Positions 11,052-23,613 of a stretch of DNA of 64,000 nucleotides are shown piece by piece. Origin of the DNA: Oncomelania hupensis (Eukaryota > Mollusca > Gastropoda > Littorinimorpha > Pomatiopsidae); assembly GCA_036898135.1 (NCBI GenBank), contig CM072526.1:1646534-1710533 (forward strand), written 5' to 3'. The first letter of the stretch is position 1, and each line of letters begins with the position of its first letter. The notes beneath the pieces are model-generated. The model saw only the letters and a program-made list of their open reading frames with translations. It had not been told where the DNA came from and did no database searches. Both the position numbers and the translations under genes were made by a program.

Positions 11052-11344
11052 CACCCGCCTTTTAAACACGTATGGTAACCGATGATGCCCCTCCCCCCCC
11101 CCCCCCCCGACCATCCTGTAAAATGAAGACTGCACTGATATTTTGTGACAATATGCTACAAAATGCATAATTAATATTCAGAAGCGAGGCAAATATATTT
11201 GAATAATTAGAAGGGCAACTTAAGATTCCATTGACATTTTGTGAGATATAAAATATACATAATTTATATTCAGAAGCAGTGCACCTATATACATATTTTT
11301 TAAACCAATGAATTTGTTCTCAACCCCCAACCTTCTCAGCTAGC
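10641..11344 (+). other. Upstream region of gene 1
   Basis: Matches the region upstream of gene 2 from about 26420 on (shared GCAGTCGT.AATAATTTGT, GCATAATTTTGCA, and CAGAAGCAGTGCACC). It carries (CT)n at 10981-11045, a 21-bp C run near 11090-11109 and no other gene. The repeat tracts are about 300 bp upstream of the TATA box. Confidence 0.55.
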
Positions 11345-11354
11345 TTTATAAAAG
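11345..11354 (+). promoter_or_regulatory. TATA box of gene 1
   Basis: TTTATAAAAG followed by CTTTCCTCCGCACGAAGCAGTC. The same block is at 27071 for gene 2 and 37603 for gene 3. Spacing suggests transcription starts near the conserved GCAGTCATTGTCAG (about 11371), giving a leader of about 90 nt. Confidence 0.65.
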
Positions 11355-11462
11355 CTTTCCTCCGCACGAAGCAGTCATTGTCAGCTTGCCCGTTGAGTTG
11401 TTCAGTGGGAGCCAACGTTGACAATCATCTATCACCAGAAGGAATCACCGGCTGTAGGAACC

Positions 11463-13136
11463 ATGCTGCGTCTCGTCTTGGCCTCTGCCCTCGTGGCTTG
11501 CGCTCTGACTGCCTCCGACCCAGCGTACCCTCCACCCCCAGGCTACCCCTCGCCTCCAGCGTACCCTGGGTATCCTCCACAGCAACAACAGACAGGATAC
11601 CCTTCACAAGAGTATCCCCCACAACAGCCAGGATACCCTTCACAAGGGTATCCACCGCAAGAGGGCTATGGCAGTCAGTTCTCTGCCCAGGAGTTACAAA
11701 ATGCCGCGGACTTCGCACGTCGTGAGTCATTTAGCTTAAATAGTTATTAGTTCTTATATGTTTGCATTGCCCTTCCCACTGTTCACGCTACGCGTTCGGC
11801 GATGAACGTATAGCATTTTTAAAACATGTTATTTTACAAGCAAACTGCTTTAACGTACGACCACAAAGAAGACTTTGCTAACAGCAAGCGATATAGGGAA
11901 AACAAATATTTTCTTTTTATAGCGATTAAAATTAAATCTCGTCTTTGCCTTCTGCATTCTAATTGCAAACTAAATCGTGTGAGGACTTTCAACACAATGT
12001 TCATTTGTCCCAGAACATCATGGTCAGTTAGCATGAAAAACAGTGGCGTAAGCGCCATTCCTTGGGATGCAAACAGAAACCTCACGTGATCCTTGCGAGA
12101 CCGTGTGTTTACATTCACACTGGCTATTGCGTTTTAAATACAAGCTCCTGTTATTAGGAAAATTTCGGACTGTCAAGTGCATTTGTAAAATAACATATCG
12201 GATTTGTTTGACATGTCACACATGCGTAAATGGCTATCCTGTCGCCTTCATCAGCACAGACTGAAGGTAAGAACTGGGATTCAATTCACTTCCCCGTGAG
12301 TACACTCACGGCAATGTGAATGAATGAGCGAGGTGTAGGTCGATGGCAGTGGACGTGGGCTCCGGTCACAAATAATATAAACTGTTATGCAGCACTGGGA
12401 TTGTCAAATGCATTTTTAAAAAATGTGACGTCTCAATATAATACATGATTGCTAACTAATATAGACTTAAAATCACTTCAAACTACAAATCAACATTTTA
12501 CAATTAGACTTCACGTCATTTTATGACCAGGACCTTTCTATATCTTTTGCTTTGTCTTATTAAGTTTATAGCTTATAAGAAGGCAGGCAAGACAAGGTGA
12601 AGCTCTTTATGATTCAAGCCCTCTCTTTAATATTAAATAAAAGAAAGATATTACGTCATTAATGTGCACTGGCTCTTTACAGGGGTGGCGGCTGAGAAAG
12701 ATTTTGCACTTGAGCGTGCTCAGATGGTCATTGACCAGAAAGCTTCCCTGCTGAAACTTCTGAACCACATCAGCGACGTCGTCGTCCCTAGCATCAGAGG
12801 CAAGGCTGCAGAGCAGAGAGGAGCCCTAGATTACATCTTGAAAAATGTAAGAAAGCTATGTTGACGGTAAGAAGAAAGAAAGCAGGGTCAATGAAGAAAA
12901 CAAGCTACAGCTTAGATTGTGAAAGTCATCCAACATGCTTCTTCATCACTGTTACCGCGGGGTGGTTATCTTCATTTCCTGCAAACCGTTAGTGCGTAAA
13001 ATAACCAATCAACTAAGAGCAGGCACACTTAAGCCTACATTCCTTTTAATTTTAGGAATTCCCACTGTGCATAATACCAGATTGTGTAATCCACCGAGAT
13101 ACTACTACTACAAATACAACAACAACAACAACAACA

Positions 13137-13227
<91 letters not shown>

Positions 13228-15981
13228 TTACTACTACTACTGCTGCTTTTATAGCTGTATATAGGCTATGATTTATTTATATGAATGCATACTTCAGCAA
13301 GTGTTTACTTTATCATAACCTTTTGAAGATACGAGTTTGATTCCTTCATGTAATGTCTACATGGTTAAGGTTTTGAATGCTTGTACAGCTCAATTCCAAA
13401 TATCACCGTCTGATTGATGTGGAGAGTTCCGTGGCAGGCCAGAGCGCGATTGGCTCCCGTAACTTGGCCCTGGTCAACCCTCTCTGGGATGGCATCGACC
13501 CACTGACCTTGAGCAACTCACTGCAGGACGGTTCTCTGGAGAAGATCAGATCCCTGTTGGATGATGTGGGTATACTTAGATAATTACATTTGTTAGGTCA
13601 TCTAGGGTTTTCTGTTGAACTTCTGTTGTTTTTTTCCCTCCATCCTTAAACAATGGTACACGTGGCAGTCTATCTAAGCTGCTACAATTAAAACCGAGTT
13701 CCTTTAAGGCATCTATATTTTATTAGCTGTCTCCTCACAAAAAGGGCTAATATAGCAGCAACCTATATTGTACTTTATAATACATTACATTATATTACAT
13801 TACATGGTTATTGCTTTCGATGACCTGCTAACAGTGGTGAAGAAACGGAAACTTCGGTGGTATGGCCACGTCACCAGATCATCAGGCCTTGCAAAGACTA
13901 TTCTGCAAGGCACAGTGCAAGGAGGTAGAAGAAGAGGGAGACCGAAAAAGAGGTGGGAGGACAACATTCGAGAATGGACTGGTTTGACACTGAGCGAAGC
14001 CATCAGGGCTGCTGAGGACAGAGAAAGATGGAGTATGCTGGTTAAACGATCATCTGTGGTGCCCCTACGACCTTCGGGTTACGGGACAGGATAGGATAGG
14101 ATAGGTTATTGCTTTAGGTCCAGCGGACTCTTCCGAGCCAAATCCAGAACCAGAGAAGTGAAAGAGGACTCACCCCTGATCCGCATAAAAGATCTGCCGA
14201 AACAACCCTAGTGGTAACACTGAAGGCAATCTACCAGCCGGTCACTTTACAATAAAGACATCCCACGCAGGGGACGCTGAGGCTATACTCTAATTTATCG
14301 AACCCCCGTTTACAAAAACAAAATAGAATACAAACATCATTATACAATATCAACAAAACAAATATAAAATGCCTACATGGCTAAATAATAACATCATAGG
14401 AAGCCCCAGTGACCATGTGGCAGAAAGCGTCCAATATTCCCAAGCTGATCCAACAGACCTCACACACAAATGAGGAGTTTTGTCCCGGAAGAGTTTTCAA
14501 GGAAAAAGGTAGGTGACTGGTCTAGCGAAGAAGAAGATAGAATAGCAGATTGATAGAACAGAGTAGGAATGAGAAAGAACAAAGGAGAAAGACAGCAACA
14601 GTGGGAATTTAAAGCACTAAATTTCCAGAAAGTGGGGATACTATTTATACTGAAATCCCCGGCACTCTCACTCTCCAGATGCAATTAACACACATTACCA
14701 CACACAAGATATGTTCGCAAGAATCTCAAAATTCCTTCTAAGTTAAAAAGGAAATGCTATAAAATAAGAGTCACGTGAAGACGGTTTGTACACAACACTG
14801 GTGATCTCTGCGAGTATACTCTCCAGCTTATTACCGTGAACATGGGCAGCGTCACACAACTTGATAATGTGAATACAAAGTGAAATATAATTATTCACTT
14901 GCAGTTGCTTGGGCTAAACTCGACACCGAAAGCTAAACTCGTGAAACCGAAAGTTATTTTAGCACAATGTGATTCATGAACTGGCAGCTTTAATCAACGT
15001 GAATTTGTTACCTGTTTACTGCCACTTTTAGTTTTCATTGAGAAGAACCTTCTATATAGGCTAAGTCATCAAATGATGTCAATGGTTTCCAACAATGTAT
15101 TGTGAAACTGTGTGCCTTGATAAATCGACTTATAAAGTGAGAAGGGGAACATGAATCTAGATGCACATTACACAGCACAGTTGCCAAACCTGAGATTTAT
15201 AACTATCCTTTCTTGGTTTTGTTTTCAGGCTGAAGCAAAACTGAAGGAGAAACTCGCCGCTACGACTGGCGAGGCTGAAGATGATACAGCATCACTCAAC
15301 AGTCAGCTAGATAGCGTTATCTTTTGGACCAACATGAGGAAGTGTATGTAATCACATTTTTGTTTCACAGCATTCAACATTGCTCTAATGCTGTCCGCTT
15401 ACTACAAAAAATCACTCTCTCTCCCAAAAAACAACAACAGGTTGATGAGGATTGTGAAATTTCTGGGAAAGCCAAATGTTGGTTGACTCTCAGCGATAGG
15501 AGTTGGTGATTGAATGTTGTTAGGCAAGCCTAGTAATATTTAACTGCAAATGTATTGGGAAGGTTTCTGCTTCATGCCCTGCAATATTATCTACAAAACA
15601 ACGGCAGGAACTGTGTGGGTTTCATCCTCTGTCAGCTTTGTTGCTAGCTCAGTTGATTGTGAGCGGGTTTCCTATGCCGAACGTCGCGGGTTCGATTCCC
15701 GCAAGGGGCGTACGTATGTGACTTAGGTACGAGACTATTCAGGTCATCGAGGGTTTTCTCCGGGTACTCCGGTGTCCTCCCTCCATTCAATAATAGTATT
15801 GGATGCAATCAATCTGAAACTTTCAACAACAAAAAAAATTCGATTTGCTTTCCGTCTTCTAATAGCGATCTCCCTGCCTTTACACCACATGTTTGAGTAA
15901 TAGATGTGTGACTGATGTGTGTGTAAGTGGGTGAAACGTATCCCACTTAGTAATTTAGGGAAAAGCGCGTATATAGCATTC

Positions 15982-16072
<91 letters not shown>

Positions 16073-17072
16073 TTAACGGGCTTTAAGCCAGATATCTTAC
16101 AATATCTGTATGGATATCTGTATGGATTTGGAAGCTTTGAGAAAATGTCTATTAACATCAATAATGAGGTTACATTATATGTATTCGGTAGAAAACCGTT
16201 GTGCATTCAAAACTCTATTGCCTTGATCCGTTAATAATGCTTTTTGCACAATTTGTTTGACTGCCTTGTTAAAACTTGAAAACAATCACTATTCTTCACA
16301 AACACGTATCGTTATAAAACTTACCTACACTACAACATTACATTATAGAGTAGTTGAGGTAGATTTTGTAGTGTAGTGTAGTGTAGTGTAGTGTAGTGTA
16401 GTAGTGTAGTAGTGTAGTGTAGTGTAGTGTAGTGTAGTGTAGTGTAGTGTAGTGTAGTGTAGTGTAGTGTAGTGTAGTGTAGTGTAGTGTAGTGTAGTGC
16501 TTCTGCTGCAGGCTATCGTGACTACGTCTTTGTGGAGATCGACAGTGCAACCGGCAAGGGTTCCACTTACCTGAACATCCCAGAGAAGGTTTTCAACGGC
16601 ACCATCCCGGTCGTTACCTGCGCTCTTCAGGGTTTTGTCACCTTCCTCAACCTGGACCAGACTCAGAGTGTAAGTCGAGCTAGAAATCTACAATAACGTT
16701 CTAATCTATAGCTAAAGATTATTAACTAAAAGGTCTTAAAAATATATTTAGTGCATCGTACTCGCTGACCTAAAGCAGAACGAATATATAAATGTTCCAG
16801 TTATGAGCTGAATGTTCTAATCTTGTATGAGAGAAAAACATGTATTTTTATCTTAGTACGTCACATAATATTGTGATCCACAGGCTTCCTCAGGTTATCC
16901 TCCAGTCTATTCCGATGATAACAATGACACCGCCGTGGCTGTCGACTGCAAGGCCTTGGCTAACAAGGTGCTGGTGGATGCCTTTGACCAGAGCAGAGGA
17001 GATGGCAACGATTTCCAGGTTGTTTACGTGGAGGTTAGGGCCTGTACATTTGCCAACCAAGCTCCTGCATGA
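11463..17072 (+). CDS. Gene 1: secreted Pro/Tyr/Gln-repeat, four-Cys protein (six exons, 353 aa)
   Basis: Spliced exons are 11463-11721, 12683-12846, 13389-13565, 15229-15343, 16512-16669 and 16884-17072; phases are 1,0,0,1,0 and every junction is GT-AG. The total is 1062 nt with no stop inside. The start ATG opens a signal peptide (MLRLVLASALVACA, cleavage likely after ALTA). Residues about 20-75 are Pro/Tyr/Gln-rich with PGYPSQ and EYPPQQ repeats. Exons 2-4 look helical and charged (KDFALERAQMVIDQKASLL; AEAKLKEKLAA). Exons 5-6 look like beta-rich sequence with four cysteines (KCYRDYVFVEID, PVVTCALQGF, VAVDCKALANK, VEVRACTFA), which could form two disulfides. I do not recognise the family. 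A distant H-type-lectin-like fold is only a guess. Introns carry NA1, RTE and SINE insertions. It differs from genes 2 and 3 by DFQVVYVEV instead of DFQGVYVEV. Confidence 0.85.
13818..14103 (+). mobile_element. 5'-truncated RTE insertion in intron 3 of gene 1
   Basis: The last 90 or so codons of the RTE reverse transcriptase (LLTVVKKRKLRWYGHVTR to RPSGYGTG) plus GGATA repeats. It is flanked by a perfect 12-bp target duplication, GGTTATTGCTTT, at 13806-13817 and 14104-14115. It landed in the 3' end of an older NA1 element. Confidence 0.9.
14104..14672 (-). repeat. NA1 element (minus) in intron 3 of gene 1
   Basis: Starts with (ATTAC)n and TTATTGCTTTAGGTCCAGCGG at the interrupted end (13785-13817 plus 14104 on) and runs to TATACTGAAATCCCCGGCAC. 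Gene 2 has an NA1 copy in the same intron but at a different point, so the two insertions are independent. Confidence 0.7.
15640..16075 (+). repeat. tRNA-headed SINE (SINE-B) with ATT/AGT tail in intron 4 of gene 1
   Basis: A box TAGCTCAGTTGATTGTGAGCG, B box GGGTTCGATTCCCGC, then CAAGGGGCGTACGTATGTGACTTAGG, a body ending in GGGAAAAGCGCGTATA, and (ATT)n then (AGT)n at 15980-16072. Gene 2 has the same insertion at 31130-31590, so it predates that duplication. Confidence 0.8.
16365..16500 (+). repeat. (TAGTG)n pentanucleotide array abutting the exon 5 acceptor of gene 1
   Basis: About 125 bp of TAGTG repeats, with two TAG slips, runs to within about 12 nt of the intron 4 acceptor (CTTCTGCTGCAG, ending at 16511). 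The array lies where a polypyrimidine tract is expected, leaving only TTCTGCTGCAG as pyrimidine context. The gene 2 copy is at 31871-32039. In gene 3 it is almost gone. Confidence 0.85.
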
Positions 17073-17263
17073 AACCTTGCACCCTCTATTACACGAATCC
17101 CCCAAGATACTCAATGATCCTCGTCATCTCTCGTGCGTTTCATTATTCAAATTTAGCGATTGCAGAAAAGAAAACAAGACTTCTTCACTGGTAGTGTGGT
17201 GGGCATACAAGAATATATAAATTAAGATCTACGGGAAATGGACAGTTGTGATCTTGCCGTGAA

Positions 17264-17269
17264 AATAAA
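17264..17269 (+). terminator. Likely poly(A) signal of gene 1
   Basis: AATAAA about 190 nt after the stop codon, in GTGAAAATAAAT. Conserved at the same distance in gene 2 (34140-34145) and gene 3 (46564-46569). Confidence 0.5.
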
Positions 17270-18870
<1,601 letters not shown>

Positions 18871-18889
18871 CAATTGCTTTTCTTAAAGA

Positions 18890-19310
18890 ATTGCCTAGAT
18901 ATACATAAGTTTTGTTTCAGGTTCAAGACATCTGTAACAATTACATACATACATACTTAATTACATACAGAGTTAAAATCAAATTAATACTAACAATTTT
19001 TTTAAAAATCAATATATCAATATGTCACTGCGACGGCGTCATTCATACATAGCCTAACTGTGCAATCTAATTACTCTAATTAAAGCTTGAAGGATATTTA
19101 AACTAAATTTAAAAAAAATTGAAATATGACCTCACCATGATTACGTCACTAGATTTGAATAAGTTTTTGTTGGAGGGCATAGGGAAAGTCTAAGTACACA
19201 CCGAATGTGAACCAAATCTCTCCAGTAGTTTGAGAGAAAATGTGACTAGAAAAGAAACAAAAGTCACCAAGATAACGTCACTTGATATACCTGTGGTCTG
19301 TGACGTGGGG
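18890..19310 (+). repeat. Dispersed TGACGTCA-rich repeat
   Basis: Shares blocks such as ACATCTGTAACAATTACATAC, CTCCAGTAGTTTGAGAGAAAATG and GTCACTAGATTTGAATAAG with 25620-26240, 35455-35830 and 35880-36150. Units of about 280 bp recur in direct orientation at 25620-26110. No coding frame is seen. Confidence 0.6.
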
Positions 19311-20765
19311 TTTTATTGTTGCTGGGCTTTGCACAATGGAATGCTATTACCCACTGTCTTCAGTCTATGGGGATCGCTAGTTATCTCCCGGTGACTCCAC
19401 TTAATACATTTATTTGTTTAGCTCGGTCTGTGTTTAGGCTGGGGTACAGAGATAGATAGAGAAATGGTAAAAGATCACTGTCACACTAGCTTTCACACGG
19501 CTATGAAACATATGTAGTCCAGCCACTTGATAACAGTACAAATCACACGTTTATTTCCTCTACTCTATACACGATCTTCGAAGTACGAAACTAACTTAAA
19601 TGTTCAAATGTCAATGCGAATAGTTCGCTCGCTGATAGGTCTAGGCAGCTACTTTCTCATCATAGGGCACTGGATACTTTCTGCCCTAATGGTCAGAGTT
19701 CTTGAAGAGTGGACTACTGTGGTCCTTTGTTACAGTTTTAGTGCACTGAAGGCTGTGTACTTAGCTCAGTGTCCGAAGAGCTGTGTTGCGGTTGGATTCT
19801 GTGACAAGCTGTGTTGTCGTGGAGTCTTCTCCCTGTGGTTAGACTGTTGGGCTATCTTCGCGCAATGCTGGAGATGCCTCGGCAGCCAACTTTCAGCGAC
19901 GACTTGTTTTTGTTGTTCGCCGAGTTGGGCTCACGATATAATGCCTGATCGTCTGTAACATATGAGACGAAATTCTGCACAACCCTGTATAATAGGTGTG
20001 TGCAGAGCATCTCACTGAAGGCCAAAGTAGCCCTCAGTGATTAGCTCCACATCTCTATATATAAGCGACGAACATTCTGCTAAGTCCGAGGTCCACTGGA
20101 ATCTCCACTCTAATTTCCTATACATATATAAATATAAATCATGGCTAACTATACATAGAGAAATAATTAATATCATACACATTCTCTGGTACAGCCACTG
20201 GTCTGCAAGAATACATATAGGTTAAACAACAGTGGGTCCGTAGGGTCTACAACATGGCGTCGGACCCGGTCGTGTTCGCCACGTGGTCACGCAACGTTGG
20301 GTTAACAATTTCATTCTAAGCATGGCAAATTTCCCAAACATAATTCAACAATAATATCAATACATCACGATGAAACAAAAGTATGTTCATTTACCTTTTT
20401 GACAATGTCAGGACGTGGCTAACTTGGTTGAATAGAGTTTCAACAGTCCCTGCTTTAGTCTTCACTGGAGAGATCTCAGAGCGTAGCTGTTTCTTGCTTG
20501 CAGTTTACTACACCAATGAAACTACCTCACATGTCTCCTTAACCGGGTAGAACTGGTAAACCTAAGCGTTCTCTCTCCAGATTGGCTGTACCTCTGCTCT
20601 ATGTAAGCTGAATGATGTCACTACCTACTGGGCCTGAGTCAGCATAGAAAAGTGTAGCTTATAGCAAACTTCTGTCGTCTGCTGCAGACTAACATTAACC
20701 TAATAAGGTTACAGCTGACTAAACAAGGCGAGAAGATATTGTGCTGGGTAAATCTAGTCTCTTAT
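19311..20765. other. Unassigned 1.45-kb segment between units A and B
   Basis: Unlike the flanking duplicated DNA and unlike any other part of the window. A 143-codon open frame (19527-19958) is Cys- and Trp-rich with no recognisable domain and no splice context. The region also has GGCGTCGGACCCGGTCGTG and ACGCAACGTTGGGTTAAC blocks that look like retroelement or LTR DNA. I cannot assign it. Confidence 0.35.
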
Positions 20766-21628
20766 TACACTGAGAATAGAGAAGAAGAAGAAATCCTCCC
20801 AATTCTCCGAGAAGACGTTGAGGCAGCAGTGCAATCGCTGAAAAAATGGAAGTCAGCTGCAGTGGACAACATACCAGCGGAACTGCTTCACGCAGGAAGA
20901 GAAGCGATGACTGACGCACTCACTATTATCTTTAACAAGATCTGGCAGAATGGGGAGTAGTCTACACCATGAACCCAGTCGCTTATCATCACTCTTCCCA
21001 AAAAAGGTAACCTGCAGGAGTGTGAAAATTACCGCACCATCAGCCTCATCAGCCATCCCAGCAAGGTCCTCCTGAAAATAATACTAAACAGGTTGAAACC
21101 CCAAGCTGAACAAATCATAGCTGAAGAACAAGCAGGTTAAGGCGGGGGCGAAGTACCACTGAACAGATTTTCAACCTCAGAATACTCTGCGAAAAATACC
21201 TACAGCACCAACAACATCTATATCATGTGTTCGTAGACTTTAAGAAGGCGTTTGATCGAGTCTGGCATGCAGCTCTGTGGGCAACCATGAGAGTATACAA
21301 CATCAGCCCTAAAATTATTGAAGTCAACAAAAACCTGTATGACAAGGCCACCAGTGCAGTCCTCCATAACAGCACCATCAGAAACTGGTTCAGAACAACA
21401 ATCGGTGTGCGTCAAGGATGCCTACTCTCTCCAACCCTCTTCAACATCTTCCTAGAGCGCATCATGTTAGATGCCCTTGCAGATCATGAAGGCACAGTCC
21501 GCAATAGGGGGTAGAGCAATCTCCAACCTTCGTTTTGCGGATGACATTGGTGGATTGGCTAGAGAGGAAGAAGAACAGCTGGTACAGAGGCTTGACACCA
21601 GCTCCAGAGCCTATGGAATGGAAATAGG
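20766..21628 (+). pseudogene. RTE reverse transcriptase fragment, truncated at both ends
   Basis: Corresponds to the RTE protein from ENREEEEILPILRE to YGMEI. It includes FVDFKKAFDRVWH, GVRQGCLLSPTLF and LRFADDIGGLA, but has in-frame stops (TAG at about 20958; another after AEEQAG near 21137) and a frameshift near 21505. It joins unit B directly at about 21640, so the junction is a rearrangement rather than a natural element end. Confidence 0.85.
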
Positions 21629-22221
21629 CGGGTTTAATACTGATTTCTGTTGGGTTGTATTATTACCTCAAAATGAGTTTCACCCTTAGATCACAATTAT
21701 AAAAGGTCTCATTCAGGCTAGCGGATGACAATATATTTGCTTTAGATTATAATTATATTCATCTATTTTTCTTGGTCGAATATTTGCAAAATTTGACCCA
21801 AAAAGCCGTGTCCGAGTGTTCGTCTGCTGTACAAACAGTACGCGTGTGAACTCCCTTGAAATACGCCATTTTGAGCGTTACAGGCGCACGAAATTAAGAA
21901 AAATTAGCACTACAATAGAGTACACACTCACACTAACTGCATACGATTCGCTTTGACTAAGTAGACCATCAAAGACAGATAACCTGTAGTCTATTGTGAT
22001 GCTACACTGGTGTTAGGTCCCGTGCCTTCCCAGCAGTTTGGGCTAACCCGGCTTAGCTGTTGTTTTATTGTTTATACTCTTAACGGATAGCTTTCACTCA
22101 ATAAAGTGTAGATATGTAATCTATCCTATGATCGTACTATCTAGTTTCAAAGTTTCAGAAGAAAAGTCTAATTTGTCTTCAGACTCATTTTAATGTGAGC
22201 ACGACTCATTTGACTCAAATA

Positions 22222-22948
22222 TAACAGATAACAGAACTTTATTTCGCCAGGTGACAAGCACGAGGAATACACTTTGATGTTGGCACACATATTTATACTA
22301 ACAAAGCCAACTACACGGAAACACTCATACAAGACTAGGAATAATACTGACTGGGATTTAGTAGAAACAGAATGATCAAATCAAATAGACACACACATCC
22401 ACACACACACACGTGCGCGCTCTTTTCCGTTATCTCTTTCTACTGTTCTGCTTCCTGAAGAGAGACTCCACCTCCGACTCTGTGATGGTGAAAGGTGGAG
22501 GCTGGTGGGAAGCAGAATCAGGAGGGGAGACTGTGACAGGGATTGTGTTCTGTCTGTCGAATCTGGCATAGAACTCGTTCAGCTTATCTGGGAGCTGCTT
22601 GTCGTCAACATCTGCTTGGCGTCCTTTCTTCTTGTAGTCTGTGATGGTTTGCAGACCTTGCCAAACTGCCCTGATGTTGTTGGACCGAAAGTGGGCCTCT
22701 AGCTTTTTCTTATAATCCCACTTTGCACGTCTGATGGCTTTTCCTAACTCATATTTGGCCCTTTTGTAGCTGATCTTGTCGCCGCTTCTTCCTTTGCTCT
22801 TAGGCTTGACTTGAGGCTGTTGCTGAACCATGGCTGGTCATTTGGCCAAGATCTGACTTCTTTTGTTGGAATGCAGCTTTGTTCACAGAAACTAATGTAG
22901 GAAGTTACCACATCAGCTTGCTCATGGATGTCAGCACAGGAGTTTCAT
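22222..22948 (-). pseudogene. CR1/Rex1-like retrotransposon fragment with internal deletion
   Basis: Compared with unit A (around 2845), an insert separates GACTCAAATAT from the CATCGNCGGCAGTCTGAATA block. On the minus strand it encodes the region before the reverse transcriptase of CR1/Rex1-type elements: WPNDQPWFSNSLK, YELGKAIRRAKWDYKKKLE, LNEFYARFDRQNT, FTITESEVESLFRKQNSRK. It then jumps to a 3' UTR ending AATAAAGTTCTGTTATCTG. The whole catalytic domain is missing. Assignment to Rex1 or CR1 is by motif memory only. Confidence 0.7.
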
Positions 22949-23613
22949 CTGCATCGCCGGCAGTCTGAATATAAATGACATCAGCTTCTTGCTTTGCTAT
23001 TCCGGAGTATTAACATTCATATGAAACCTCTACGTTTATGATGTTATGCTAAATCTTATTACCTATTCATGTTAACGCTTTGCGTTTGCATCTCGTGACT
23101 GCGATATAGGCATATTGCAATATTGGTATCGATTAAGAAATCTCCCCTTCCCACGCTCTATTACTCCTTCCCTCCCCCAAAGCACAGGCGTTAAAATTAT
23201 CTGTTTGCAGTGTCCGTTTGTAATGGCAAAAATATACATGTGTGTGTACGTGTGGGCGTGTATCTGTGCGGTGTGTGTGAGGTGCTTCAGATTTTATATG
23301 TGTTTGTGTGTGTGTGAGTGTATGTGTGCTTGTGTATGCGAGGTGCTTCAGAGTGTGTGTTTGTGTGTGTAGGTGTGTGTTTGTGTGTGCGAGGTGCTTC
23401 ATATTTTGTATGTGTTTATTTGTGTGTGTGTTTGTGTGTGTATCATTTTTTAAAAGAATATATCTGTTGAAGAATCATTGCGCCGCCAAAGTCCTCTCAT
23501 ACGTTAAAATGCTATTAGCGTTAGGGAGGACTGCAGATCGAAGCGAGTTTTTGTGTGAGAAGGGGGTGGTTAAATGTTAACAGGCATTATAAAGATAAGA
23601 ATTCAAACAGAGT

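Noticed and set aside
11378..11725. A second plus-strand open frame over exon 1 of gene 1 (and 27104-27466 over gene 2) with an Arg/Ser-rich product
   Set aside because: It is an overlapping frame of the Pro/Tyr/Gln repeat region. It lacks a signal peptide and does not continue across the conserved splice sites.
11425..11730. Antisense open frames over exon 1 of all three genes
   Set aside because: Open only because the sense strand is stop-poor and repetitive; no start context, splice sites or family resemblance.
13140..13250. Long poly-Tyr, poly-Asn or poly-Leu open frames (also 9541-9732, 31411-31599, 53956-54247)
   Set aside because: They are translations of TAC, AAT and TTA microsatellites.
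19527..19958. 143-codon Cys/Trp-rich open frame as a secreted toxin-like gene
   Set aside because: No cleavable signal peptide at the start, no cysteine pattern I recognise, no splice or promoter context, and it sits in unassigned repeat-like DNA.
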